Assembly (NCBI GenBank): GCA_001953115.1
Contig: LSSL01007374.1
Span: 1 to 64,000 of the forward strand
From: Smittium mucronatum
Lineage: Eukaryota; Kickxellomycota; Harpellomycetes; Harpellales; Legeriomycetaceae
Length of the DNA: 64,000 nucleotides
Direction: 5' to 3'
Part shown: piece after piece, positions 23,301 through 34,154 of the stretch
Layout of the letters: each line of letters starts with the position of its first letter
How positions within the stretch are numbered: position 1 is the stretch's first letter
Made by a program: the position numbers and the translations under genes
The notes under the pieces: generated by a model
The model's input: the letters and a program-made list of their open reading frames with translations, nothing else
The model's database searches: none
What the model was told of the DNA's origin: nothing

Positions 23301-26300
23301 TCTCCGGCGTTTTGTCCGTTTTGGGAATTAGATCCCAAACATTTAAAGGAAATGATTGTTTTATTTTGTCGCAAGAGGTCCCCGATCTGAATTCTTGCAC
23401 CACATCCAATACATTCATAGCTACAATCCATTTAATTTCATTGTCTCTTGGTTTAATTTCTGAATTGTTTGAATCAGAATCAGAATCAAATGTGTATGCT
23501 ATAATCAGCAACTTTCAATTCAGCCCCAATAAAAAAATCAGAGGTTATAGATTTGAAATTTCTAAAGAAAGCGATTATGGTAGATATTATGGTGTTTCTA
23601 TTTCAGGTTCCAATGACAAATTCTTACTTGCTGACAGCACAGTAGTCCACAACTGCAAAGACTTGAAACATTTAATTTATTATAGATTTAATACTGGCCC
23701 TGTAGGAAAGGGTCCTGGTTGTGGGTTTTGGGCCCCTTCATGGAGAGTTTGGCTCTTTTTCCTTAGAGGAATAGTCCCATTACTAGAAAGATGGCTTGGA
23801 AATCTTTTAGCTCGGCAGTTTGAAGGACGTCATTCTAAAGGCATAGCCAAAACAGTCACTAAACAACGTGTCGAATCACATTTCGATCTTGAATTGCGTG
23901 CTGCAGTTATGCACGATATAATAGACATGATGCCTGAAGGTATAAAAGCCAACAAAAGCAAAACTATTCTACAGCATTTATCTGAAGCATGGCGCTGCTG
24001 GAAAGCTAATATCCCTTGGAAGGTGCCCGGTATGCCTCAACCTATAGAAAATATGATACTGAGATATGTAAAAGCCAAGGCTGATTGGTGGACATCAGTT
24101 GCATATTACAATAGAGAAAGAATTAGAAGAGGTGCTACTGTAGACAAGGCAGTTGCAAAAAAAAATTTAGGTAGATTAACCAGACTTTACCTCAAGTCAG
24201 AGCAAGAAAGACAACATAATTACCTCAAAGATGGGCCTTATGTAACGGCTGAGGAAGCAGTTGCTGTTTTTACCACCACTGTCCATTGGCTTGAATCTCG
24301 TCGTTTTTCTCCAATTCCCTTCCCACCCTTATCTTACAAACACGATACCAAACTTCTAATTCTATCTCTGGAAAGACTACGCGAAGCTTATTCAGTTCAG
24401 GGCCGACTTAATTCTAGCCAGCGTGAAGAGTTGGGTTTAATAGAACAAGCATACGATAATCCTCACGAAACGTTAAATAGAATTAAAAGGCTTTTATTAA
24501 CCCAAAGAGCTTTTAAAGAGGTGGGTATCGAGTTTATGGACATGTACTCACATTTGATACCAGTTTATGACGTGGAGCCGTTAGAAAAAATAACTGACGC
24601 CTATTTGGATCAATACTTGTGGTACGAGGCCGATAAAAGACGATTATTCCCTGCCTGGATAAAGCCATCCGATTCAGAACCTGCCCCGTTATTAGTGTAT
24701 AAATGGTGTCAGGGAATTAATAATCTTGATTCGGTGTGGTCAACGGAAAATGGAGACTGTACTGTTATGTTTCAAACAAAGCTAAGCAGGGTTTATGAGA
24801 AAATCGACTTGACGCTACTTAATAGGCTCTTAAGGCTCATATTGGATCACAATCTTGCTGATTATATGACTGCTAAAAATAACGTTGGATTATCATTCAA
24901 AGATATGAACCATACCAATGTTTATGGTTTGATTAGAGGCTTGCAATTCGCTTCGTTTATTTTCCAATACTACGGATTGGTTTTGGATCTACTTATTCTT
25001 GGTTTACAAAGGGCAAGTGAGATTGCTGGACCCCCTCAACTTCCTAACTCATTCCTTCAATTTCGTGATGTATCTACTGAAACTCGCCATCCAATTCGTT
25101 TGTATTCCAGGTATATCGACAAAATATATATTCTTCTAAAGTTTGATGGTGAGGAGTCCCGTGATCTTATCCAGAGATATTTGACCGAACATCCAGATCC
25201 AAATAACGAAAACATTGTCGGTTACAACAACAAAAAATGTTGGCCTCGAGATTGTAGAATGAGATTGATGAAGCACGATGTTAACTTAGGCAGAGCTGTA
25301 TTTTGGGATATAAAAAATAGACTTCCTCGATCCATCACTACAATTGAATGGGATGATACGTTTGCTAGCGTTTATTCTATTGATAATCCTAATTTACTAT
25401 TTGATATGAGCGGATTTGAAGTGAGAATTTTACCTAAATCTCGACAGTTAACAGAAGAATTTAGCGTCCAAGATGGGTGTTGGGCCTTGGTTAATGAACA
25501 GACCAAAGAGAGAACTGCTATGGCTTATTTACGAATTGATGATGAATCTATAGCTAAATTTAACAATCGTATCAGGCAGATTTTAATGTCTGCTGGTAGC
25601 ACTACATTTACCAAAATAGCTAATAAATGGAATACTACTCTCATAGGCCTTATGACTTATTACCGTGAGGCTGTTGTTCACACTAGGGAGATCCTTGATT
25701 TGCTAGTTAAGGCTGAAACAAAAATCCAAACTAGAGTTAAGATAGGTCTTAATTCTAAGATGCCTTCCAGATTCCCTCCAGTTTTATTTTACTGTCCAAA
25801 GGAGCTTGGTGGTCTTGGTATGCTTAGTATGGGCCACGTATTGATTCCTCAATCGGATTTGCGCTGGTCTAAACAAACTGAAGTTGAAATTTCACATTTT
25901 AGATCCGGGATGTCTCATGATGACGACCAAATGATACCAAATCTATTTAGGTATATTCAACCATGGGAAAGTGAGTTTATTGATTCTCAGAGAGTTTGGG
26001 CCGAATACGCTTTGAAAAGACAAGAAGCCAATTCCCAAAATAGAAGACTTACGCTCGAAGATTTAGAAGATTCCTGGGATAGAGGCATACCTAGAATTAA
26101 TACATTGTTTTGTTTTGCTTTTGGTACTAAAGTTATGATGTCTGACGGATCTGATAAAAATGTTGAAGATATTGTCAATGGCGATAAAGTAATGCAGGAT
26201 ATTGGATCTGTTCCTAGAACCGTACTCAAAACGTGCGTTGGTCGAGATAGTCTTATTAAGGCGAGCTTCTCTTCCCCAGATATGGGAGGGTTTTACTGCA

Positions 26301-29300
26301 CCGGGAATCATATTTTAGTTTTAATTTCTACTCAAAGCTCGGTCAGCATGGGCCGCATCAGCGGGGAAGAAACTTTTGTGACATATTATGATTCTGAATT
26401 AAATAAGTTTCAACGCACATTTGTTAATAGTGATAAGGCGAGAACATTCATATCTGGTTTAGATCTCGAAGTAGGATCCGTTTTTGAAATTTCAGCTGAG
26501 AACTTTTTGAAGAAATCAAAGCATAATCCTTCTATTAAAGAGGATTTTGTAATGTATACTATTCCGGATGAAAATCATTCAATCAAGACATACGATTTTG
26601 ATCTTTCTGAGAGTACGGAAATGAAATTTTCCGGGTTTGAGGTTGATGGAAATGGAAGATTTGTTCTTGGGGGTGATAACAAAGGCCTTGTTGTTCATAA
26701 TTCTAAAGATAGACATACATTAGCTTATGATAAGGGTTGGCGTGTCAGAACTGAATGGAAGCAATATCAACTCCTAAAAAATAACCCTTTCTGGTGGACC
26801 AACAATAGACACGATGGAAAATTGTGGCAGCTCAACGCTTATAGAACTGACATGATACAAGCTCTTGGAGGGATTGAATGTATTTTGGAACACACCTTAT
26901 TTAAGGGTACAGCCTTCCCTACTTGGGAAGGTTTATTTTGGGAGCAAGCTTGCTTTTCAAGGGGTACACAACTTGTTCTTGAAAGCGGTTGTTTAGTGAC
27001 TGTCGAAGATATAAAGACCGGTGATCTTTTAATGGGTGATGATGGAAAACCCCGTGAAGTGACCGACTGCTGTTCTGGAATAGCACCATTGGTTTCTATA
27101 GAATTCCTAAACTCATCAAGCCTTACTGTGACGTATAACCATATTCTTTGTTTGGCATATACTCCAAGTTCTGTGTCTGATTGCCGCATTTCCAAATTAA
27201 AAGATAATACAATTGTCCTCTCCTCATCCACAAGTGAAGGCACTTTAGTCGCTAATGGAGATATAGTTGAAATAACCGTGAGAAATTATCTCCAATTACC
27301 AAATGTAGTAACTTCATCACTCCACCCATATTTAGTAGATTCCGACTATACCCGAATACTACTGGAATTTAAAAACATCGAGGATTGTGGACCTGGCGAG
27401 TATTTTGGGTTTAAGGTAAAGGGCACCGATCAAAGGTTTTTAAGACACGATAGAATGGTAGTTCATAATTCCGGATTCGAGGAAAGTATGAAATATAAGA
27501 AACTTACAAATGCACAAAGAAGTGGTTTGAACCAGATCCCTAACCGTAGATTTACATTATGGTGGTCACCTACAATCAACCGTGCAAATGTTTATGTTGG
27601 TTTCCAAGTCCAACTTGATTTGACTGGTATTTTCATGCACGGGAAACTCCCTACCCTTAAAATATCTTTAATCCAGCTATTCAGATCCCATCAATGGCAA
27701 AGAATTCACGAATCTCTGGTTATGGATCTATGTCAAATTTTAGACCAAGAACTTGAGGCTCTCCAGATTGAGACCGTCCAAAAGGAGGCTATACATCCCA
27801 GAAAATCTTATAAAATGAACAGCTCATGCTTTGATCCAAATACTCTTGTCAAATTATTCAATGGAGATGTGGTTAAGGCTGTTGATGTAAAATTTGGGGA
27901 TGTACTGTATGGGGATGATGGGTTAGGAAGAAATGTCTTGAAAACTTGGGCTGGGCATTCAAATTTGATGTTTAGCGTGCATCAATCACATGGCGACACT
28001 TATGTAGTGACTCCAAAACACATCCTTGTGTTGGTTTATTCCGGATCATCGCCTAAAATTACTATCATTCGCAAAGACATGGTAATTGCCGAATTTTATG
28101 ACAAAGATCTTGTGAAGCATTCTATAATAGTTAAAATCAACTCTATTTCAAATAGAAGAAAACGATTCAATGCTCATGGTCGAGCTTGTTCTCATAAAAA
28201 TTTTTCTTCTAGGAATTTATATATCAAAACAACTGTTTCCACGTGTATTGGAATGAAAGGGGCAATAAAACTAGCGAAAAAGTGGCTGTCACACCAGTTA
28301 GAAATCTTGCCTCACTTGTCACCCGGTATGGTTGTTGAAATAACAGCTTCTAGATTTTACAATTTGCCTGTGTTTACTCAAAAAACCCTTAAAGGTTTTA
28401 AATCTTTTGACAAGCCTGACCCAATACATCTACTAAATTCCATTAGTGAAATCAGGATTTCCCCTATCAGAAAGCCAAATCAAACTTTTATTGGGATAAC
28501 TACTGATGGTAACCAAAGATTCTTGCTTAAAGACGATACCGTTGTGCATAATTGTGCAGATATACTTCTATTTGCAGCATATAAATGGTCTGTATCTACA
28601 CCTTCCCTGTTGACAGATTCCCGGGATAGAATGGATGCAGCCACAACCCAGAAGTTCTGGATTGATGTTCAGCTGAGATGGGGTGATTTTGATTCACATG
28701 ATATCGAAAGGTATACTAGAGCAAAGTTTTTGGACTACACTACAGATAATATGTCGATATACCCATCTCCCACTGGTGTGATGATTGGTTTTGACCTGGC
28801 ATACAATCTGTATTCTGCATATGGTAATTGGTTCCCTGGAATGAAGCCATTACTGCAACAGGCTATGGCTAAAATAAACAAAGCTAACCCTGCGCTATAT
28901 GTTTTAAGAGAGCGCATCAGAAAAGCTTTGCAGTTATACTCTTCCGATCCAACTGAACCTTACCTTAATTCTCAGAATTACGGAGAACTATTTAGCAATC
29001 AAACAATCTGGTTTATTGATGACACCAATGTTTATAGGGTTACCATCCATAAAACATTTGAAGGAAACCTTACAACAAAACCTATAAATGGTGCTATCTT
29101 CATTTTTAATCCTCGCACCGGTCAATTGTTCCTCAAGGTAATTCACACCTCAGTATGGGCTGGGCAGAAACGTTTGGGCCAGCTTGCTAAATGGAAAACT
29201 GCTGAGGAAGTTGCAGCTTTGATCAGATCATTACCTGCTGAAGAGCAACCTCGCCAGCTAATTGTCACGCGTAAAGGGATGCTTGATCCACTAGAAGTTC

Positions 29301-30802
29301 ATCTTTTAGATTTCCCAAACATTGTGGTAAAAGGATCAGAGCTTCAATTGCCTTTCCAAGCCTGTCTTAAAATCGAAAAATTTGGCGATTTAATTTTAAA
29401 AGCAAATGAACCCCAGATGGTTCTTTTTAACCTTTATGATGACTGGCTCAAGACAATATCATCTTACACCGCGTTTTCAAGACTAGTGTTGATTCTTCGT
29501 TCCCTCCATGTAAACAACGAAAAAACCAAAATAATTCTTAGACCCGATAAAACTACTTACACTGAGCCGCATCATGTTTGGCCCACACTTACAGACGATC
29601 AATGGGTTAGTGTTGAAAATAGCTTAAAAGATTTAATTTTAGGCGATTATGGTAAGAAAAATAATGTTAATGTCGCTAGTTTGACTCAATCTGAGATCAG
29701 AGATATTATTCTCGGTATGGAAATTCAGGCCCCTTCTCTCCAAAGGCAGCAGATAGCTGAAATGGAAAAACAAGCTAAGGAACAGACTCAACTCACCGCA
29801 GTAACAACCAAGACTCATAATATTCACGGAGATGAAATTATTGTCACCACTACTAGTAGTTATGAAACCCAAACTTTCGCCTCTAAATCAGAATGGAGAA
29901 TTCGAGCAATCTCTGCCCAGAACCTCCCTCTTCGTACTAATCATCTCTACGTTATGAGTGATGATATTAGGGAGGAGGGCTTTACTTACGTGCTTTCAAA
30001 AAATCTTTTAAAGCACTTTATAACAATTTCTGATCTTCGTACTCAAGTGTCTGGGTATCTTTTTGGAGTTTCTCCACCCGATAATCCTAGTGTAAAAGAA
30101 ATTCGTGCTGTAGTTATGGTTCCACAGTGGGCTTCTCAACAGGACATTTATTTGCCAAATCAACTTCCTATGCATCCATACTTAGACGATTTGGAGCCAC
30201 TTGGATGGATGCACACCATGCCCAATGAATTACCTATGCTTTCTCCACACGATACCGCTTTACATTCTAAACTTTTGGTAGCATCTACTAATCCTCATTT
30301 TTCTAAGAAAAAATGGGATAGTGACTCTTCAATTGTAATAACATGCGCATTCACTCCAGGCTCCTGCTCTCTAAGTGCTTACAAACTGACCCCATCCGGA
30401 TATGAATGGTCACAGAAGTTAATAGGCGATCTAACTCTTTCGTTAAGCAGTTTTGATCCTGATGCCACCAATTCGTCCACCTCAAACTCATTAAGTCTTA
30501 GCCAAATGGGAATGACCAATTTAGTTGGAGAAGGTGCTAATACTTACACTCCATCCTGCTATGAAAGGGTGCAACTATTGCTGTCGGATAGATTTAACGG
30601 CTTTTTCATGGTACCTAATGATGGTGGAATATGGAATTACAACTTCATGGGCCCTAGCCATAGACCTGATATGACATTCGGTTTATCTCTTGATGTCCCA
30701 TTATCATTCTATGACCAAAGGCACAGGCCAAGCCACTTTTTGAACTTTTCTGAAATCGAATCACCAAACGATGAGGCTGACTTTGAAGATCAGTTTAGCT
30801 GA
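20375..30802 (+). CDS. PRP8: Pre-mRNA-processing-splicing factor 8, with four inteins
   Basis: Prp8 is the central U5 snRNP protein that cradles the catalytic RNA core of the spliceosome in the nucleus. The precursor has 3475 residues; removing four inteins (499, 197, 173 and 242 aa) leaves 2364, close to the usual ~2330-2400. The start is well placed: the conserved N-terminal block (LQEKAKKW ... [16 protein letters not shown]) begins within 15 residues of Met1. The extein keeps the family order: PRO8NT, PROCN, RRM-like, U5- and U6-snRNA-binding regions, the RNase H-like domain IV ([16 protein letters not shown]) and the C-terminal Jab1/MPN domain ([20 protein letters not shown]). A Ser-rich insert of ~30 residues sits inside the MPN domain. 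There are no introns in 10.4 kb. GC is well above the flanks, as expected for a conserved gene. Intein positions relative to the extein are after residues 594, 1413, 1496 and 1615. Confidence 0.97.
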   Translation: MEGVCNKSSERILQEKAKKWTQLNSKKYSEKRRFGFTDHEKALMPPEHLRKLIKDHGDMTSRKFRLDKRVYLGALKYLPHAVLKLLENIPMPWEQIREVPVLYHITGAITFVNQIPLVIEPLYIAQWGTMWIVMRREKRDRRHFKRMRFPPFDDEEPPLDFGDNLLDVEPLEAIQMELDDEEDYSVKEWFYDNKALVEDPNHVSGDAYKRWNLTIPIMSNLHRLAGQLLSDIVDPNYYYLFDLKSFITAKCLGMAIPGGPKFEPMYKDIVDPADEDWNEFNDINKLIIRQPIRTEYKIAFPFLYNSMPRGVQVTNYHYPMIVYVKPEDPDLPAFYYDPVINPISSRSLVAGVGSSNEDDLFSEQESDFQLPINAQPFLNDIPLFTENTVGGLSLYWAPHPFNTRAGRMRRAEDIPLVKDWYLEHCPAGMPVKVRVSYQKLLKCYVLGFLHKRSPRALNKKYLFRQLKATKFFQTSEIDWVEAGLQVCRQGYNMLNLLIHRKNLNYLHLDYNFNLKPVKTLTTKERKKSRFGNAFHLCREILRLTKLIVDAHVQFRLGNVDAFQLADGLQYAFAHVGQLTGMYRYKYRLMRQVRMCFGPDTPVLMASGQTKLIKNIKVGETLVGDDGNKRIVTSLTSGKSPLFRIKPVSSFGVSIKGLKRSAMDNGFVVNPAHILVVSFPHYPKVRYTRNNPDLIEIQYVSLEFNDKLKSILPIIHKEILTFKFKNELIPENPDSISPHLSKELISLNIHSDANIKNSAENDSYYSTNKKIDCSEISHKNFKHSRAQFARKCIEKLPKIEWEVSVSDYIRICDLYPVISQISFIPRAKPRLVSNSKDSTSVDRASNIEPLQSYEKFLLIGSILSLYVSSEFDNSIKFSNTGDSIDIFISKSTSNSTPSVNKDNYLRLILKSLKSLNSKFKINKSTVGYSLSIEKSNEFIKVCSESFGIEFNPPKDLDFSLLTSSLQNESSIAKENFISGVLSVLGIRSQTFKGNDCFILSQEVPDLNSCTTSNTFIATIHLISLSLGLISELFESESESNVYAIISNFQFSPNKKIRGYRFEISKESDYGRYYGVSISGSNDKFLLADSTVVHNCKDLKHLIYYRFNTGPVGKGPGCGFWAPSWRVWLFFLRGIVPLLERWLGNLLARQFEGRHSKGIAKTVTKQRVESHFDLELRAAVMHDIIDMMPEGIKANKSKTILQHLSEAWRCWKANIPWKVPGMPQPIENMILRYVKAKADWWTSVAYYNRERIRRGATVDKAVAKKNLGRLTRLYLKSEQERQHNYLKDGPYVTAEEAVAVFTTTVHWLESRRFSPIPFPPLSYKHDTKLLILSLERLREAYSVQGRLNSSQREELGLIEQAYDNPHETLNRIKRLLLTQRAFKEVGIEFMDMYSHLIPVYDVEPLEKITDAYLDQYLWYEADKRRLFPAWIKPSDSEPAPLLVYKWCQGINNLDSVWSTENGDCTVMFQTKLSRVYEKIDLTLLNRLLRLILDHNLADYMTAKNNVGLSFKDMNHTNVYGLIRGLQFASFIFQYYGLVLDLLILGLQRASEIAGPPQLPNSFLQFRDVSTETRHPIRLYSRYIDKIYILLKFDGEESRDLIQRYLTEHPDPNNENIVGYNNKKCWPRDCRMRLMKHDVNLGRAVFWDIKNRLPRSITTIEWDDTFASVYSIDNPNLLFDMSGFEVRILPKSRQLTEEFSVQDGCWALVNEQTKERTAMAYLRIDDESIAKFNNRIRQILMSAGSTTFTKIANKWNTTLIGLMTYYREAVVHTREILDLLVKAETKIQTRVKIGLNSKMPSRFPPVLFYCPKELGGLGMLSMGHVLIPQSDLRWSKQTEVEISHFRSGMSHDDDQMIPNLFRYIQPWESEFIDSQRVWAEYALKRQEANSQNRRLTLEDLEDSWDRGIPRINTLFCFAFGTKVMMSDGSDKNVEDIVNGDKVMQDIGSVPRTVLKTCVGRDSLIKASFSSPDMGGFYCTGNHILVLISTQSSVSMGRISGEETFVTYYDSELNKFQRTFVNSDKARTFISGLDLEVGSVFEISAENFLKKSKHNPSIKEDFVMYTIPDENHSIKTYDFDLSESTEMKFSGFEVDGNGRFVLGGDNKGLVVHNSKDRHTLAYDKGWRVRTEWKQYQLLKNNPFWWTNNRHDGKLWQLNAYRTDMIQALGGIECILEHTLFKGTAFPTWEGLFWEQACFSRGTQLVLESGCLVTVEDIKTGDLLMGDDGKPREVTDCCSGIAPLVSIEFLNSSSLTVTYNHILCLAYTPSSVSDCRISKLKDNTIVLSSSTSEGTLVANGDIVEITVRNYLQLPNVVTSSLHPYLVDSDYTRILLEFKNIEDCGPGEYFGFKVKGTDQRFLRHDRMVVHNSGFEESMKYKKLTNAQRSGLNQIPNRRFTLWWSPTINRANVYVGFQVQLDLTGIFMHGKLPTLKISLIQLFRSHQWQRIHESLVMDLCQILDQELEALQIETVQKEAIHPRKSYKMNSSCFDPNTLVKLFNGDVVKAVDVKFGDVLYGDDGLGRNVLKTWAGHSNLMFSVHQSHGDTYVVTPKHILVLVYSGSSPKITIIRKDMVIAEFYDKDLVKHSIIVKINSISNRRKRFNAHGRACSHKNFSSRNLYIKTTVSTCIGMKGAIKLAKKWLSHQLEILPHLSPGMVVEITASRFYNLPVFTQKTLKGFKSFDKPDPIHLLNSISEIRISPIRKPNQTFIGITTDGNQRFLLKDDTVVHNCADILLFAAYKWSVSTPSLLTDSRDRMDAATTQKFWIDVQLRWGDFDSHDIERYTRAKFLDYTTDNMSIYPSPTGVMIGFDLAYNLYSAYGNWFPGMKPLLQQAMAKINKANPALYVLRERIRKALQLYSSDPTEPYLNSQNYGELFSNQTIWFIDDTNVYRVTIHKTFEGNLTTKPINGAIFIFNPRTGQLFLKVIHTSVWAGQKRLGQLAKWKTAEEVAALIRSLPAEEQPRQLIVTRKGMLDPLEVHLLDFPNIVVKGSELQLPFQACLKIEKFGDLILKANEPQMVLFNLYDDWLKTISSYTAFSRLVLILRSLHVNNEKTKIILRPDKTTYTEPHHVWPTLTDDQWVSVENSLKDLILGDYGKKNNVNVASLTQSEIRDIILGMEIQAPSLQRQQIAEMEKQAKEQTQLTAVTTKTHNIHGDEIIVTTTSSYETQTFASKSEWRIRAISAQNLPLRTNHLYVMSDDIREEGFTYVLSKNLLKHFITISDLRTQVSGYLFGVSPPDNPSVKEIRAVVMVPQWASQQDIYLPNQLPMHPYLDDLEPLGWMHTMPNELPMLSPHDTALHSKLLVASTNPHFSKKKWDSDSSIVITCAFTPGSCSLSAYKLTPSGYEWSQKLIGDLTLSLSSFDPDATNSSTSNSLSLSQMGMTNLVGEGANTYTPSCYERVQLLLSDRFNGFFMVPNDGGIWNYNFMGPSHRPDMTFGLSLDVPLSFYDQRHRPSHFLNFSEIESPNDEADFEDQFS
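22157..23653 (+). other. Intein 1 of PRP8 (499 aa, relic homing endonuclease)
   Basis: Precursor residues 595-1093, inserted between ...LMRQVRM and CKDLKHL. It begins with Cys595 in a typical block A ([14 protein letters not shown]), followed by [10 protein letters not shown], and ends with block F/G ([11 protein letters not shown], His1092-Asn1093) before Cys +1. Block B reads NPAH (669-672): the histidine is kept but the usual Thr of TxxH is Asn. The ~330-residue middle holds two decayed LAGLIDADG motifs, [11 protein letters not shown] (856-866) and [10 protein letters not shown] (975-984). Their acidic positions are Leu864 and Ser981, so nuclease activity should be lost. The frame is still open because loss of frame would kill PRP8. 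Its +1 Cys is a native Prp8 residue in other eukaryotes as I recall the family. Confidence 0.93.
26111..26701 (+). other. Intein 2 of PRP8 (197 aa mini-intein)
   Basis: Precursor residues 1913-2109, inserted between [10 protein letters not shown] and [13 protein letters not shown]. Cys1913 starts block A ([14 protein letters not shown]); block B is TGNH (1976-1979); the end is [10 protein letters not shown] ... GLVVHN (His2108-Asn2109). There is no room for an endonuclease. The +1 residue is Ser2110. In the Prp8 proteins I remember, this position is Gln, which cannot serve as the acceptor nucleophile, so the host gene appears to carry a Gln-to-Ser change at the junction. All splicing residues look intact. 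Confidence 0.93.
26951..27469 (+). other. Intein 3 of PRP8 (173 aa mini-intein, PRP8-a type site)
   Basis: Precursor residues 2193-2365, inserted between EGLFWEQA and [11 protein letters not shown]. From memory this is the site of the well-known PRP8-a inteins of Cryptococcus and Aspergillus. Block A is [14 protein letters not shown] with [12 protein letters not shown]; block B is TYNH (2253-2256); the end is [13 protein letters not shown] ... MVVHN (His2364-Asn2365), with native Ser +1. It lies only 83 extein residues after intein 2. Both splicing centres look intact, and at 173 residues it is close to the practical minimum for a splicing domain. Confidence 0.93.
27827..28552 (+). other. Intein 4 of PRP8 (242 aa mini-intein)
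   Basis: Precursor residues 2485-2726, inserted between RKSYKMNSS and [12 protein letters not shown], 119 extein residues after intein 3. Block A is [14 protein letters not shown] with [12 protein letters not shown]; block B is TPKH (2546-2549); the end is [20 protein letters not shown] (His2725-Asn2726), with native Cys +1. The middle ~90 residues are basic ([18 protein letters not shown]) and show no LAGLIDADG motif. They may be what is left after endonuclease loss. Confidence 0.93.
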
Positions 30803-31109
30803 TTCGATTTATTTTGAATTATTTCTTTATATTCGTTAATCCATTTTTTATCTTTTTTATTTTATGTGAACTATATATTAAATATCTACTTTAATCGCTC
30901 TTTTGCTTCACTGGCCATTTTTTGGAAATTAATAGTCAGAAAACACGAAAAAGTTGTTTTGTCTTCGAGCGTTTTTTTTTAAAAAAAATAGAAAAATCAA
31001 ATAAGATATATCCCACTGACCGATTCGCCAAAAACTAGAGAAATAAGCCCAAAAACATCTTTTGCTTCCCTTAGCCTTTTTTGAAAAAACGAAGCAGAAA
31101 ACACGTCAA
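30803..31109 (+). other. PRP8 3' flank with an imperfect direct repeat
   Basis: AT-rich sequence after the TGA-GATTCG end of PRP8 that must hold its polyadenylation site; no canonical AATAAA is obvious. A ~47-base segment (30901-30948, TTTTGCTTC ... CAGAAAACACG) recurs imperfectly at 31060-31105, right before the LINE fragment. Confidence 0.4.
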
Positions 31110-31690
31110 GCTATATGCCAGGGGCCCTAGATCGCGGAATAAAAAATTCTGGAAGTTGGATAAAACTTCAAGCCCTGTTTCAAAATCAGCGAATAGGCTT
31201 CCAGGAAATCGGAAAAATCCGAATTGGCCAATTTTGGACCGTTCAACGCCTGGCCAACGCCAAAATCATTAATGGAAAATTCAAATTTTTTTGTCCTTTT
31301 TGCAAAAAAAAGACGCCAGAGACAATCGAGCACTTACTTTTAGTGTGCGAAAAATGGGACAACGTCCGTAGGAATACAATGGAGCGATTTTTTTTCCCAA
31401 AGTATAATTTTTGGAGAGAGTGTTAGCGTTTCTTCTTCTGATCCAGCTCAATTGGAGCAGATCTGAAAACTCCTTGGGGGGGGGGGGTCTAAAAAATCTT
31501 TTTGTCAGCTCCGCGATAAATTTGAATTTTTTAAAACCATAAAAGTTAACAGTTAAGCTTTAAACCTCAAAGGTGGACACTTGGTACTAATATACCAGAC
31601 CAAGTGTACTAAATAGCAAAAAACGGCTCTCTTTCGGTTTCCGTGTGGTAAAAATCACGGCTCAAATAGATATATTTTAAGCTATAAAAC
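31110..31690 (+). mobile_element. 5'-truncated LINE (zinc-finger family), copy A
   Basis: The open stretch 31115-31426 encodes the C-terminal end of a non-LTR retrotransposon ORF2. It ends in a reverse-transcriptase zinc-binding motif (CPFCKKKTPETIEHLLLVCEKW), with C..C, H and C at the spacing usual for LINE tails. The same protein segment and the following 3' region, including a poly-G run (31478-31491) and the segment (G/C)GGTAAAAA...CTCAAATAGA, occur again at 36750-37500. The element begins at about 31110, so it is strongly 5' truncated, as is common for LINEs. Confidence 0.8.
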
Positions 31691-31794
31691 GAGAGCCAGT
31701 AAAATACAAGTAAGCAAAGTTTTAAAGATTATCAGTTTTGTCACAAGTGACAATTTTTTTACACCACTAGGATGTGCTCCTGCATCTTCGCGTA

Positions 31795-33980
31795 TTAATA
31801 AAAAAACATCCATACTATTATTATAAACTCTTTGCCAAAGTTTGGGAGAGTTTGGACAAAGCTAACATTTAAAAATTTCAGAGTTTGCAAGTTTGCCAAA
31901 AAACTTGGTAAAATTTCAGTTTTTGAGCCTATAAAAATCTTAGCTGAAAAAGTATAAATTGTCAAATTCGTGCACTTCTGAAAAAAAAAAGGAATAAATC
32001 TATTAATACGAGGTCTTACGATTCTGTGCATTAATTAAAAAAAATTAACAAAGCCAATATTTATTGAGTTATAAAATAGAAAAAGATACTGATACTATAA
32101 GATTAGTTAATTTCTAACTTTATATCCAAACAAGGAGTTTGTCTCTAATCTACAAATTTATTATATCGGATTTGCTTGAATTTAACAATTATTTTGATTA
32201 GAAAACTTTATCTAGTAAAAATAACGATTTCACAAAGCTTATCCAAAAAATACCAAAAAACTTGCAAAAAAACAAAATTCCAGAAAAAAAGAGTGAAAAC
32301 ATTAATACTGCCAACCCGAATCACTAAGAATGCTGGAAAAGCTCCCAAAATATATTATACCAAAAAAGTTGCAATGGCATCAAATTCCCCAAAAAAATCA
32401 TATAATTTTGTACTAATAACAATATCGAAAAAAGAAAATAATTAACAAATTGCCATAAGTATACTAAACTAGACCCAAACCAAAACAAGGAAGCTTCAAT
32501 AAGACACCTCTTTGATGGAGGAACTCATTAAAAGCTTAAAAAGCTTTGCTATAAGGGATCTGATCGCAAAGTTGGGATGTAGTGGCCCCAATTTACAGAA
32601 GAAGGGCATGTGACTGATTAAACCATCAAAGCCATCTCAAAAAAATTTCCAATATATATTTTACATAAAGGAATATTTCAAATAAAGAATTTCATATCTC
32701 ATTTTCCACCCTGATGAAGATGCCCGAAATTTTCTTGATGAATTTATTATTTATGATGGGCAAAGAGTTAAATTTTACCTTACAGTTTGGTAAGAATAAG
32801 AATTGAATATAATTAACATCTACATCTATAGGGATTGTGATATCTTATCACTATAAAAAACGATAAAATATCAATTAGGACCTTTGGGTGGTATTAAAGA
32901 TTTTGGCCAATGAAATTTAAAAGGTACCAACACATTCTTGACATATGAAATAAAAATATTTTCCAGGAAAAAAACCCTCGATACTTCTCTTCCATTGCTC
33001 TTAGTAAATTAGGAAGGAAAAATAAATCTCTTTTACCAGCGATGTATACCCGCTTGTAGTTTTTTCAAATAAGATGTGCATTGGAAATCGGATTGCTACG
33101 AGATAAAGAATAAAAAAATCCTTTAGAAATCAGGAAAAAATATGAATAATAAACCCACCGAAATAAAAAAAAACCAAAAACCCCTATCAAAAAATGAAAA
33201 AATCATAAATTATTAGAGTAAATCCAGATAACCAAAAAATTAAGATCGGTGTTATCAACCTAGAAAACTCGAACTTAAAAAAATGCGATATAAGAGATTA
33301 TGAAAAGTACAAGCACAAGGATATAATTTTATCTGAAAAATTAAAAATTAAAAATATGTTAAAAGCCCAAAACACAGTAGCTGATATCGGCAATAAATAT
33401 ATAAAAAAAACAACTAAAATCTTATGAAAAAATAAAAGTAGGTACATATACATATTTCGTGTCTCTTGAATCATCTGTGGCGAAAAATATGACAATATCA
33501 GAATTAGACGATTATTTTGGCGACGAAAAATCATCCGAGCTGTTTTATTTATAGTTTTTTGGATCGGATCCCGATCAAATAAAAATTAAAAAGGGACCAG
33601 GAATGAGTGAAGATAAAGATTACAGTTAAGTTATCCGATAAATAAAAATTATACTGATGCGGCTAAGAATACCAGCAACGGGGACTATGCAATTGATCAA
33701 TTCATGGGGGGTGGAAAGTGCATTTATTGAAAAATTAAAAAATGGAAGACTCTCGCATCTATCAGATGAGAAAGTGGATCAATGAAGCCCCCTTATCATC
33801 AAAAAATATATTATATTCTAAAAAAAAACAGGATAACGACAAAAAAAATCAATAAAATTATGGTTTTTAATGTTCCCGAACTGAGTGCGGAAACTTTAAA
33901 AAATCACTTTTTAAATCAAACTAAGTTCAAATCCCACGATTTTAAAATCAAAAAAATCAAACAAAAAGAACAAAAACTAT
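31795..33980 (+). mobile_element. Probable 5' part and ORF1 region of LINE copy B
   Basis: A lysine-rich, A-rich stretch with several short frames on the plus strand (32176-32445 and 33782-33982) and a better fragment near 32700-32770 (PDEDARNFLDEFIIYDGQRVKFYL). The position just upstream of an endonuclease-RT relic fits ORF1 of the same LINE. No motif settles this, and the left boundary is unknown. Confidence 0.35.
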
Positions 33981-34154
33981 AGAAATAAAGCTTATTCATC
34001 TAATGGCTCAAGTTTTTAGATTATTAAATCATATATAATACTGATGCGAAAATCCTTAGGAACAAAAATTGGTTAGAAAAATAATAATAAATTCTGGAAA
34101 AAAATAAAATTCAGTGAGAATATAAATATATTAGGGAGTAAGAAATTAAAAGAA

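Noticed and set aside
20991..29872. Many short frames on both strands within PRP8
   Set aside because: They are shadows of the PRP8 reading frame, which is strongly conserved throughout.
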